DNA of 15,782 nucleotides from Eubacterium sp. (GCA_024681495.1 JAILAS010000053.1:1-15782); one strand, 5' to 3'. Counted from the stretch's first letter, positions 1-6,498 are shown. Numbers and translations: made by a program. Notes: generated by a model not told the origin, from the letters alone.

Positions 1-628
1 TATCGGTGAACATCTTCTTCACACCTGTCTGGGCCTCGTCGAAGTTACCGCGGATGCCGACCACGTGCGTGTTGGCTCCCTTCTGCGTAACCATCTGCTT
101 CTCCTGGATGGGGCTAACGCCCTCCTTGGGATAGAACACCACGATGCCTGTGCCCTCTACGTCCGCGAATCCCGCGAGCGCAGCCTTTCCGGTATCACCG
201 GACGTGGCGGTGAGGATTACGATATCCTCCTTCACGTCGTTCTTCTTGGCGGCCGTAATCATAAGGTGAGGCAGAATCGAAAGCGCCATGTCCTTAAACG
301 CCACCGTGGCTCCGTGGAAGAGCTCGAGGTAATATGCGCCGTCGGCCTCCTTGAGGCGGGTAATATCGTCTATGTCGAACTTGGAATCGTAAGCTCTGTC
401 GATACATGTCTTAAGCTCCTCGGGAGTGTAATCGTCGAGGAAGTGCTTCATCACCTCATAGGCAACCTGCCTGTAGTCCATATTCGCAAGCTCTTCGAGG
501 CTCTTGTCGAGCCTGGGAAGACTCTCGGGCACGAACAGTCCGCCGTCGGGCGAAAGTCCCTGCAATACGGCCTGCGAAGCCGTCACCTTCTCATTGGGGT
601 TTCTGGTACTTACATAAGTTAAAGACAT
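1..628 (-). CDS. thrC: Threonine synthase, N-terminal 209 residues (runs off left edge)
   Basis: Threonine synthase converts O-phosphohomoserine to threonine with pyridoxal phosphate (PLP), the last step of threonine synthesis in the cytoplasm. Reading the minus strand from 628 gives an open frame to the window edge that begins MSLTYVSTRNP. Family landmarks are clear: FHGATVAFKDMAL with the PLP Schiff-base lysine at residue 112, and the phosphate-binding loop ATSGDTG at residues 141-147. The length is compatible with roughly the first 40% of the usual ~490-residue bacterial/fungal-type enzyme. An ATG nine bases upstream (637) is in frame, but the AAGGA ribosome site would touch it. The ATG at 628 has a 9-base spacing and is preferred. 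A near-consensus sigma-A promoter lies at 677-706. The gene is divergent from the AP2-type gene at 758. Sequence evidence for identity is strong; only the C-terminus is unseen. Confidence 0.95.
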   Translation of the reverse strand, partial: MSLTYVSTRNPNEKVTASQAVLQGLSPDGGLFVPESLPRLDKSLEELANMDYRQVAYEVMKHFLDDYTPEELKTCIDRAYDSKFDIDDITRLKEADGAYYLELFHGATVAFKDMALSILPHLMITAAKKNDVKEDIVILTATSGDTGKAALAGFADVEGTGIVVFYPKEGVSPIQEKQMVTQKGANTHVVGIRGNFDEAQTGVKKMFTD

Positions 629-654
629 AGCATTCATTCCTTTTCTCTAAAAAC

Positions 655-684
655 GTGTCATGATTATTGTCGAATAATTATAAT
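655..684 (+). promoter_or_regulatory. Candidate promoter of the AP2-type gene
   Basis: The plus strand has a perfect TATAAT at 679-684, with GTGTCA (655-660, four of six matches to TTGACA) 18 bp upstream. The predicted start is near 691, giving a leader of about 67 bases. The -10 overlaps the thrC -10 on the other strand, so the two promoters point towards each other's transcription start regions and probably cannot be occupied together (inference). Confidence 0.5.
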
Positions 685-706
685 GTCAGCAAAAATCATC
701 TGTCAA
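677..706 (-). promoter_or_regulatory. Sigma-A promoter of thrC
   Basis: On the minus strand a perfect -35 TTGACA (701-706) and a perfect -10 TATAAT (677-682) are separated by 18 bp. The predicted start is near 670, giving a leader of about 42 bases. The -10 overlaps the -10 of the opposing promoter at 655-684. Confidence 0.75.
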
Positions 707-708
707 CC

Positions 709-728
709 CATGAAAATTCATGTTAACA
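709..728. promoter_or_regulatory. Tandem palindromes, candidate operator
   Basis: CATGAA-AA-TTCATG (709-722) is immediately followed by, and shares two bases with, TGTTAACA (721-728). The pair lies just upstream of the thrC -35 and inside the predicted leader of the AP2-type gene. This is a position from which a dimeric protein could act on both genes. The symmetry is seen directly; the function is inferred. Confidence 0.35.
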
Positions 729-745
729 TATTACAAGAGCGCATC

Positions 746-751
746 AGGAGG
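746..751 (+). promoter_or_regulatory. Ribosome binding site that fixes the AP2-gene start
   Basis: AGGAGG lies six bases before the ATG at 758. The in-frame ATG at 683 has no such site and would start inside the predicted -10 box. Confidence 0.8.
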
Positions 752-757
752 TCAAAC

Positions 758-1579
758 ATGCTAACCGGAGTAAGCGTCGCCAGAAAAAAAGACGGTACGG
801 TCTACTATCGTTCCGGAATAACATTCCGGCTCAAACACATAAGCCTGGGGAGTTTCCCCACACCCGAAGAGGCTCACGCCGCATACATGGAGGCGGGCGA
901 AATCCTCCAGAATCCCGGGCTTACGCTCGATGACCTTCTTACGCAAAAACACACCCTCTCCTTCGAGAAGGTGATAAGCCTCGCAAACGCGAGGGATAAC
1001 GGGGTTTACATAAAGAACCCCATCTACCTGAGGTCGAACTACTTCAGCTACTTCATCTCGGATTCTCTGGAGCTGAAGTTCGATGTAGACGATCTCTTCT
1101 ATTACTCGTTCCACAGGATAATGAAGCGGCAAGGGCGTTACTTCGTAAACGACTACGGCATGCAGCTGGGAATACTCACCCGCTTCGGCATACCGCCCTA
1201 CTCAGTGGAGGGCCGCGACTACCGCTTCGTAAACGGAGATTCCTCCGACCTTCGTTACTCCAACGTAGAGGTCATAAACCCCTATCACGGCGTCACCCTG
1301 AAGAAATCCGAAACGAAGGAAAGATTCAAGGTGGTGCTCCACCTCAGGGGAAACTGGGTAGTCGGCTACTACGACACCCTGACCGAGGCCGCAGTCGCCT
1401 ACAACAAGGCGGCCGATCTGGCCACCAATGCCGGCATAAAGCAAAACTTTCCCATAAACGACATCCCGGATATCAAGGCCCGGCAATACGCCGAGATCTA
1501 CTCTCAAACTGAGATATCACCCAAGCTGCTCGCCCACATAGACAGTCTACGCGAGGAGCGCCGCCGGCACCCTATTTAG
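758..1579 (+). CDS. AP2 / degenerate HNH / AP2 protein, putative domesticated homing-endonuclease regulator
   Basis: The product is 273 residues, probably cytoplasmic, with no signal peptide or membrane segment. Residues 3-50 resemble an AP2 DNA-binding domain (GVSVARKKDGTVYYR, then ISLGSFPTPEEAHAAYMEA). Residues 178-222 form a second AP2-like unit (GVTLKK..., then VVGYYDTLTEAAVAYNKAA). Between them, residues 105-176 follow the layout of HNH endonucleases that carry AP2 domains: FDVDDLFYYSFHRIM, RQGRYFVNDYGMQL, then YRFVNGDSSDLRYSNVEV. The family pattern is roughly MHR...VDHINGDGLDNRRSNLR. Here the first His is Gln136, the DH pair is Arg156-Phe157, and only Asn159-Gly-Asp survives, so nuclease activity looks lost. 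AP2 domains occur in HNH homing endonucleases and in plant and apicomplexan regulators. The gene is divergent from thrC and overlaps leuD at its 3' end. A regulator role is inferred; no target is demonstrated. The start is set by AGGAGG at 746-751. Confidence 0.7.
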   Translation: MLTGVSVARKKDGTVYYRSGITFRLKHISLGSFPTPEEAHAAYMEAGEILQNPGLTLDDLLTQKHTLSFEKVISLANARDNGVYIKNPIYLRSNYFSYFISDSLELKFDVDDLFYYSFHRIMKRQGRYFVNDYGMQLGILTRFGIPPYSVEGRDYRFVNGDSSDLRYSNVEVINPYHGVTLKKSETKERFKVVLHLRGNWVVGYYDTLTEAAVAYNKAADLATNAGIKQNFPINDIPDIKARQYAEIYSQTEISPKLLAHIDSLREERRRHPI

Positions 1580-2060
1580 AGTGGTTGATGTAGTTGACCA
1601 GTCCCTCGCTGGAGATGATCTGCTGCATGAACTCGGGGAAGGGCTGTCCCTGGTATGTCTTGGACGTGGTGTGATCGGTTATCACTCCGCTGTCGAAGTC
1701 CACCTCCACATCGTCCCCCTCCTTAATCTCACGCGACGCCTCGGGGCACTCGATGATTGCGAGCCCGATGTTAATGGCATTTCTGTAGAAAATCCTGGCA
1801 AAGGTGTCTGCGATTACGCAGCTGACTCCGGATGCCTTTATGGCCAGGGGCGCGTGCTCCCTGCTGGAGCCGCATCCGAAGTTCTTATCTGCGACGATGA
1901 TGTCGCCCTTCTGAACTCTCTTCACGAACGTATCGTCAATATCTTCCATACAGTGGCTGGCAAGCTCGGCGGGATCCGATGAATTAAGGTATCTCGCGGG
2001 GATGATTACATCCGTATCCACATTGTCGCCGTATTTAAAAACTCTTCCGTGTGCTTTCAT
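1572..2060 (-). CDS. leuD: 3-isopropylmalate dehydratase small subunit
   Basis: This is the small (swivelling) subunit of isopropylmalate isomerase, which with LeuC converts 2- to 3-isopropylmalate in leucine synthesis. The 162-residue length fits the short archaeal/clostridial LeuD type. The N-terminus MKAHGRVFKYGDNVDTDVI and the substrate-specificity segment NFGCGSSREHAPLAI (about residues 60-74) are diagnostic. The stretch ADTFARIFYRNAINIG follows as expected. The start at 2060 has AAGGAGAT at 2067-2074. The gene follows leuC after 27 bases and is probably co-transcribed with it. Its stop codon lies inside the end of the convergent AP2-type gene (8-bp overlap), and no intrinsic terminator is visible at that junction. 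A homoaconitase-type small subunit is the main alternative; the ilvN neighbour favours leucine synthesis. Confidence 0.93.
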   Translation of the reverse strand: MKAHGRVFKYGDNVDTDVIIPARYLNSSDPAELASHCMEDIDDTFVKRVQKGDIIVADKNFGCGSSREHAPLAIKASGVSCVIADTFARIFYRNAINIGLAIIECPEASREIKEGDDVEVDFDSGVITDHTTSKTYQGQPFPEFMQQIISSEGLVNYINHSK

Positions 2061-2087
2061 TGTCGTATCTCCTTATCGAATAGAGGT

Positions 2088-3350
2088 TTACATAACATCT
2101 TCGGGGTCGGTAATCATGCCGGTAATGGCGCTGGCAGCAGCCACTGCCGGGGAGGCGAGGTAAACTTCCGAATCCACGTGTCCCATTCTTCCGACGAAGT
2201 TTCTGTTGGTCGTGGAGACACAGCGCTCTCCTGCCGCCAGAATACCCATGTATCCGCCGAGGCAGGGTCCGCAGGTGGGAGTGGAAACGATGGCTCCTGA
2301 CTCGATAAACGTCTTAAGCAGCCCCTCTTCCATGGCCTTGAGATATATCTTCTGCGTTGCGGGAATAACGATGCAGCGCAGGTTCTTCTTAACCTTCTTT
2401 CCCTCGAGAACCTTGGCGGCAATGCGCAGGTCCTCAATTCGGCCGTTGGTGCACGATCCAATCACTACCTGATCCACTGCCACGTCCTTAGCCTCGTCGA
2501 TGGTCCTCGTGTTATCCGGCAGGTGCGGGAATGAAACCGTGGGACGGAGCGTGGAAAGATCGATCACATACTCCTCGTCGTACTCGGCGTCATCGTCAGC
2601 CTCGTATACGGTGTACTCGCGCTCGCCATGGTTCTTCATGTACTCGATGGTGGCGTCGTCCACGGGGAAGATTCCATTTTTAGCGCCGGCCTCGATTGCC
2701 ATGTTCGAGATGGTAAACCTGTCGTCCATGGAAAGGTGTCCAACGCCGTCTCCCGTGAACTCCATGGAACGGTACAATGCGCCGTCCACTCCGATGAGTC
2801 CGATGATATGAAGGATAACGTCCTTTCCGCTAACCCACTTGGCGGGCTTTCCCTTGAGGACGAAGCGAATGGCCGAAGGAACCTTGAACCAGGCCTGGCC
2901 CGTGGTCATTCCGGCCGCCATATCGGTACTTCCCACACCGGTGGAGAATGCGCCAAGAGCGCCGTAGGTGCATGTATGAGAGTCCGCGCCGATAATCAGG
3001 TCTCCTGCCACGGCCAGTCCCTTCTCGGGCACCAATGCGTGCTCTATTCCCATCTCTCCGACGTCGAAGTAGTTGGTGATGTCGTGCTGACAGGCGAACT
3101 CGCGAACGCACTTGGTATGCTCGGCCGACTTGATGTCCTTGTTGGGCACGAAGTGGTCCATTACGAGCGCAATCTTGTCCTTGTCGAACACTCCCTCTGC
3201 GGACATGTTCTTCTTTACGTCGATGGCAACAGGCGTAGTGATGTCATTGCCCAGGACCAGATCGAGGTCCGCCATGATAAGCTGGCCGGGCACCACGTTG
3301 TCGAGGTGAGCGTGAGCGGCCAGAATTTTCTGCGTCATTGTCATTCCCAT
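2088..3350 (-). CDS. leuC: 3-isopropylmalate dehydratase large subunit
   Basis: This is the large, [4Fe-4S]-carrying subunit of isopropylmalate isomerase, an aconitase-superfamily enzyme working with LeuD. The product has 420 residues, the length of the short HACN/archaeal-type LeuC rather than the ~470-residue enterobacterial type. Cluster cysteines are visible: Cys300 in GSCTNG, and Cys360 and Cys363 in TPTCGPCLGG. Other landmarks are DHFVPNKD (residues 65-72) and GADSHTCTYGALG (121-133). The start at 3350 is supported by AAGGAG at 3360-3365 (spacing 9); ATGs two and four codons later are less well spaced. It lies 60 bases after ilvN and 27 before leuD. Homoaconitase large subunit is the closest alternative. 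Confidence 0.94.
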   Translation of the reverse strand: MGMTMTQKILAAHAHLDNVVPGQLIMADLDLVLGNDITTPVAIDVKKNMSAEGVFDKDKIALVMDHFVPNKDIKSAEHTKCVREFACQHDITNYFDVGEMGIEHALVPEKGLAVAGDLIIGADSHTCTYGALGAFSTGVGSTDMAAGMTTGQAWFKVPSAIRFVLKGKPAKWVSGKDVILHIIGLIGVDGALYRSMEFTGDGVGHLSMDDRFTISNMAIEAGAKNGIFPVDDATIEYMKNHGEREYTVYEADDDAEYDEEYVIDLSTLRPTVSFPHLPDNTRTIDEAKDVAVDQVVIGSCTNGRIEDLRIAAKVLEGKKVKKNLRCIVIPATQKIYLKAMEEGLLKTFIESGAIVSTPTCGPCLGGYMGILAAGERCVSTTNRNFVGRMGHVDSEVYLASPAVAAASAITGMITDPEDVM

Positions 3351-3410
3351 ACTGAATTACTCCTTATATTTAATCCTACAATAGATGTCTTTACGGCCGT
3401 CAATCCGGCA

Positions 3411-3932
3411 TCAATCCTCTTCGTAATAGAAGTCGGACACGTCCTCTGCGTCCACGGATCCCCTGGTGAGCGCCGTGACTCCGGTGCGCGCCAGCTCGAT
3501 GATGCCGTACTTGTTGACCAGCTTCAAAAATGCCGTGATCTTATTGTATCCGCCGGTGAGCTCGATGGTCATCGACTCCTGGAATACATCGACCACATTG
3601 GCCCTGAATATCTCTACCAGCGAGCAGATGTCGGGGCGGGTGGTGTCATTCGCTTTGATCTTAACGAGGACGAGCTCCCTGGCCACCGATGTGTGCTCTC
3701 CCATCCTCTCGACGCTTACCACGTCCTCGAGTTTCGCCACCTGGTTCTCAATCTGCTCGAGAACCTGCTCGTCGCCGTTGGTGACAATGGTGATGCGGGT
3801 GTAGCGAACGTCGCTCGTCACTCCCGCGGTGATGCTGTTGATGTTAAATCCACGCCTGGAAAAGAGGCCGGATATGCGGCTCAGTACTCCCGTTGTATTC
3901 TCAACTAAAATGGAAAGAACCTGCTCCTTCAT
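3411..3932 (-). CDS. ilvN: Acetolactate synthase small (regulatory) subunit
   Basis: This is the regulatory subunit of acetolactate synthase, which stimulates the catalytic subunit and confers feedback inhibition, usually by valine. The 173-residue protein starts with an ACT domain, MKEQVLSILVENTTGVLSRI..., with the typical GLFSRRGFNINSITAG at about residues 22-37. The C-terminal domain carries the conserved run from ELVLVKIKAN through GGYNKITAFLKLV (about 86-138) and IIELARTGVTALTRG. A ribosome site AAAGGGG precedes the start. The catalytic ilvB gene is not adjacent: the upstream neighbour is an unrelated secreted protein. The gene therefore stands at the head of an ilvN-leuC-leuD cluster. 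It is also called ilvH in some genomes. Confidence 0.93.
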   Translation of the reverse strand: MKEQVLSILVENTTGVLSRISGLFSRRGFNINSITAGVTSDVRYTRITIVTNGDEQVLEQIENQVAKLEDVVSVERMGEHTSVARELVLVKIKANDTTRPDICSLVEIFRANVVDVFQESMTIELTGGYNKITAFLKLVNKYGIIELARTGVTALTRGSVDAEDVSDFYYEED

Positions 3933-3960
3933 GGATATTACCCCTTTCTGTTACTTAAAA

Positions 3961-3990
3961 ATTTTATCAAAAATGTGCTATAACACTTAA
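3961..3990 (-). promoter_or_regulatory. Weak candidate promoter for ilvN-leuC-leuD
   Basis: TAAAAT (3961-3966) lies in the 34-bp gap before ilvN. TTAAGT (3985-3990) is 18 bp upstream, inside the end of the preceding gene. The -10 is good and the -35 poor (three of six). The leader would be about 22 bases, so no attenuator or T-box would fit. Read-through from the upstream gene is the alternative. Confidence 0.3.
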
Positions 3991-5430
3991 CGTGTATCCG
4001 TCGTATCTGTTCGCCCACCTGGGCAGCAATACGGCCTTGCCGTTCTTACTTCCGATGTACGAGTAGCCTATGAACATCTCCACGTGGTAGATGCCCTTGT
4101 ATCTGCCGTTCGACGCACCGGTCTGGAATCCCAGATCTCCGGCGTAGAACTTCATCTTCTGAATACGCTTATTGGTGTATTTGTAGAGCTTATGCCCCTT
4201 GGTCTTAACGAGCCAGTATGCAATGGATGCTGCCACGGGCGCATAGCTCCCCTTCCAGACGACCTTAATCCCCGCCGACTTATATGCCCTGAAGACCAGA
4301 GAGCTGCAGTCGTAGTATGCGCTCTGCATCCTCCGGGCCTGCGAATAGGTGCAATTATCGCCTATCCATATGGCTTTCTTAATCGCCTTGACAGTCTTCT
4401 TGGAGGCCACACTCACCGCGCATCCAAGGGTGATGTATCCGTTAGTGGCATAGATTATGGCATTGCCCTTCTTCTTTGCGGTAATCTTGCCCTTCTTGCT
4501 GACGCTGACGACGCTCGTGTCCGACGAGGACCAGGTGAAGTCGGTGTTGGCACAGACAGAGGTGTCATCGCAGGTGGCGGTTATCTTGAGCTTGGACTTC
4601 TTTCCCTTAGCGATGAGCTTGGTGGAAACCATGTCCAGGGTGGTAACCGTGAGGTTAACCACGAACTTTTCGCCGTTAACGGTGAAGGTGAGCTCGGTGG
4701 TACCGAGCTGTGTAGTTTCTATCGTGAGCACGTTGTCCTCGACGTAGTAATAGATGTCGTCGAAGTCAGAATTCGAGCTCTCCATGTAGATGTCGGTCAT
4801 ACCGTCCCAGCTAGAAAGCGTGTAAGGCGTGTTCTCGAAGGTGGTAGTCGCCACGCCCTCGTCCTCAGAGTAGGTGTAGTCCGTATTGTAGATATACAGG
4901 TCGGAATCCGACAGCGTGACGTCTTCCATTCCCAGATAATTTATGTATATGACGAAGGAAAAAGTCTGATACAGGCTGCTCTCCTCGCTTATGGCCTCGC
5001 CTTCGCAGGACTCGTCCGCGTAGAGGGCCACCGTCTTATTGACGGAGACATAGGCGTTGGTGTATGCATAGCTGCTGGTGTAGATGGTGTAGGCGCAGTC
5101 ATTTTCCACGTCCACGTAAAGACAGGTCTCATCGGTATCGAATTCGGAAATCGAGTAGGACACCTTCCGGTAGAGCGTCTCTCCGTCCTCTTCCACCTCG
5201 CTGACAGAGTCGGCGTACACCGTATCATCGAGAGCAAAGCTGCCCGAGCCCTCGATATCCAGCGTCAAATCGACCGTCTCCGAATCGATGTAGACGACCG
5301 ACGACTCCTCCTCCGCAGCCGCCTGCACGCTCAGCGCACCCGGGCCCGAAACCTGAAAACAGTAAGTGAAAGCCATGACGAACGCCAATATTCCGCATAG
5401 CCATCTCTTACATCTGCTCGAAAAAATCAT
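3967..5430 (-). CDS. Secreted Big_2 / NlpC-P60 cell-wall hydrolase-like protein
   Basis: This 487-residue exported protein is probably a peptidoglycan endopeptidase acting at the cell wall. A signal peptide is clear: basic MIFSSRCKRW, hydrophobic residues 11-26, likely cleavage after Val-Gln-Ala37. Residues about 40-265 are an unrecognised acidic region rich in Asp, Glu, Ser, Thr and Tyr. Residues 270-342 look like a bacterial Ig-like (Big_2) domain (WSSSDTSVVSVSKKGKITAK). The C-terminal domain has the NlpC/P60 signature: nucleophile Cys375 in YYDCSSLVFRAYKSAG and His449 in IYHVEMFIG. The third catalytic polar residue is not obvious. Eight cysteines remain after cleavage, including the pair Cys287/Cys293, so disulfides are possible. 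GAGAGGGA at 5437-5444 sets the start. The gene has its own promoter (5496-5524) and leader hairpin. Hydrolase activity is inferred from the motif. Confidence 0.85.
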   Translation of the reverse strand: MIFSSRCKRWLCGILAFVMAFTYCFQVSGPGALSVQAAAEEESSVVYIDSETVDLTLDIEGSGSFALDDTVYADSVSEVEEDGETLYRKVSYSISEFDTDETCLYVDVENDCAYTIYTSSYAYTNAYVSVNKTVALYADESCEGEAISEESSLYQTFSFVIYINYLGMEDVTLSDSDLYIYNTDYTYSEDEGVATTTFENTPYTLSSWDGMTDIYMESSNSDFDDIYYYVEDNVLTIETTQLGTTELTFTVNGEKFVVNLTVTTLDMVSTKLIAKGKKSKLKITATCDDTSVCANTDFTWSSSDTSVVSVSKKGKITAKKKGNAIIYATNGYITLGCAVSVASKKTVKAIKKAIWIGDNCTYSQARRMQSAYYDCSSLVFRAYKSAGIKVVWKGSYAPVAASIAYWLVKTKGHKLYKYTNKRIQKMKFYAGDLGFQTGASNGRYKGIYHVEMFIGYSYIGSKNGKAVLLPRWANRYDGYTLSVIAHF

Positions 5431-5450
5431 AAATAATCCCTCTCATAAAC

Positions 5451-5479
5451 TTGTGCCGGAAGGAGTACCCCCGGCACAG
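5451..5479 (-). other. Leader hairpin upstream of the NlpC/P60 gene
   Basis: TGTGCCGG and CCGGCACA pair in an 8-bp stem around an 11-base loop, with a possible extra G-T pair outside. It starts about ten bases after the predicted transcription start. No U-run follows on the minus strand, so it is not a convincing terminator for the upstream channel gene. An mRNA-stabilising or regulatory leader structure is more likely. Confidence 0.5.
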
Positions 5480-5495
5480 AAAATTCCTAAAGATA

Positions 5496-5524
5496 AGTTT
5501 ACGTAATTTAAGGGAAAAAGTCAA
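5496..5524 (-). promoter_or_regulatory. Promoter of the NlpC/P60 gene
   Basis: TTGACT (5519-5524) and TAAACT (5496-5501) are separated by 17 bp on the minus strand, beginning 14 bases after the channel gene's stop. The predicted start is near 5489, giving a leader of about 58 bases. Confidence 0.6.
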
Positions 5525-5537
5525 TATCCACGAGGGG

Positions 5538-6344
5538 TTACTCTCCGCTTTTATACAGATATGTCCGCCAGTAAACAAGACCGACGAATATGGAACCGCC
5601 CACGATGTTTCCCAGGGTTACCGGGATTAGATTGGCGGTGAAGAAGTTCGCCCAATTCAGGGCGGAAAGATCCAGGGATGATGCCACATCGGCGTACTCT
5701 CCGGACGCAAAGATGCCCAGGGTAATGTATGTCATGTTTGCCACGCTATGCTCGAAGCCTATGAGGACGAACATGAGAATGGGCAGGTAGAGGGCGACCA
5801 CCTTGCCGGCCGCGTCAGTGGCGGCAAATGTCATCCAGACCGCGATGCAGACGAGGAAGTTACAACCAATGCCCTTCAAAAAAGCGTCCGAAAAGCTGAG
5901 GGAGCACTTGGCAGCAGCCGTGGAGATGTGAGTAAGCGCCACAGCATCCGAAAACAGCGACGGCTGATGCGAGTACACCGTTATCGCCGCAGTGATTATG
6001 CCGCCCACGAAGTTACCGATCCAGACAATCACCCAGTTCCTCAGGACCTGCAGGGCGTTAATCTGCTTCTCCAAAAGAGGAATAATCAGCAGACAGTTGC
6101 CGGTGAAGAGCTCGCTGCCCGCCAGAATGACCATGGCAAGTCCGCCCGGGAAAACCATGGCCCCGAGAAGCTTGGCCAAAGAACCGCTTTCGACGGTGGC
6201 GCCCACGGTGTTCGCCGCCACAGCTCCAAGGCCTATGAACATGCCCGCCAATATGGATAAAAGAAAGGTATTCACCAGGGACTGATTGGCCTTGGCCGTC
6301 CCCGCTGTCACGTATGATTTAGCAATTTCTGCCGGTGTTTTCAT
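5538..6344 (-). CDS. Formate/nitrite transporter (FNT) family channel
   Basis: This integral membrane protein of the FNT family (FocA, NirC, HSC) forms pentameric channels for small monovalent anions such as formate, nitrite or hydrosulfide. The 268 residues show six hydrophobic segments. Family features include LVNTFLLSILAGMFIGLGA (residues 23-41), the central-loop Thr81 in SELFTGN, GNFVGG (110-115), and His199 in GFEHSVANM, the conserved pore histidine. The ATG at 6344 is preferred over an upstream in-frame ATG at 6404 because AAGGAGG (6351-6357) is six bases before it. Family membership is clear, but the substrate is not: no pyruvate formate-lyase, nitrite reductase or sulfite gene is adjacent. 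The gene is divergent from eno. Confidence 0.93.
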   Translation of the reverse strand: MKTPAEIAKSYVTAGTAKANQSLVNTFLLSILAGMFIGLGAVAANTVGATVESGSLAKLLGAMVFPGGLAMVILAGSELFTGNCLLIIPLLEKQINALQVLRNWVIVWIGNFVGGIITAAITVYSHQPSLFSDAVALTHISTAAAKCSLSFSDAFLKGIGCNFLVCIAVWMTFAATDAAGKVVALYLPILMFVLIGFEHSVANMTYITLGIFASGEYADVASSLDLSALNWANFFTANLIPVTLGNIVGGSIFVGLVYWRTYLYKSGE

Positions 6345-6374
6345 ATTTCTCCTCCTTCCGAAAACCACAGGACA

Positions 6375-6404
6375 ATTATACAGCAAAGTGGGAATAAATA
6401 TCAC
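6375..6404 (-). promoter_or_regulatory. Candidate promoter of the FNT channel gene
   Basis: A perfect TATAAT (6375-6380) lies 18 bp from GTGATA (6399-6404, four of six). The predicted leader is about 24 bases and consists mostly of the ribosome site. Confidence 0.5.
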
Positions 6405-6469
6405 CTGTATTGAAAAATTGGCAATTGCGATTTCTTATCACCGTAATGCAAAACCCGTCCCATATTATG

Positions 6470-6498
6470 TTGATTTAATTCTTTGGAAATAGTAAAAT
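6470..6498 (+). promoter_or_regulatory. Promoter of eno
   Basis: TTGATT (6470-6475) and TAAAAT (6493-6498) are separated by 17 bp. The predicted start is near 6505, about 43 bases before the ATG. The arms TTGATTT and AAATCAA (6495-6501) also form an inverted repeat across the promoter. The rest of the 203-bp eno/channel spacer shows only the 8-bp palindrome GCAATTGC at 6421-6428. Confidence 0.6.

Noticed and set aside
65..622. Plus-strand open frame at the left edge
   Set aside because: It is the antisense of thrC, whose PLP motifs are unmistakable on the minus strand.
683..757. Upstream start for the AP2-type gene
   Set aside because: The ATG at 683 overlaps the predicted -10 box and has no ribosome site, while the ATG at 758 has AGGAGG at ideal spacing and begins right at the AP2 domain.
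629..757. T-box or threonine attenuator ahead of thrC
   Set aside because: The predicted leader is only about 42 bases, with no terminator hairpin, no specifier-loop structure and no run of threonine codons.
2628..3908. Long plus-strand open frame of 426 codons opposite leuC and ilvN
   Set aside because: It spans the antisense of two clearly real genes and their spacer, and has no recognisable motif. It reflects codon bias of the minus-strand genes.
4084..5400. Plus-strand open frame of 438 codons opposite the NlpC/P60 gene
   Set aside because: It mirrors a gene with signal peptide and catalytic motifs, and its own translation is low in recognisable structure.
5451..5479. Intrinsic terminator of the FNT channel gene
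   Set aside because: The stem is good but no T-run follows on the minus strand, and a promoter for the next gene lies between the channel stop codon and the hairpin.
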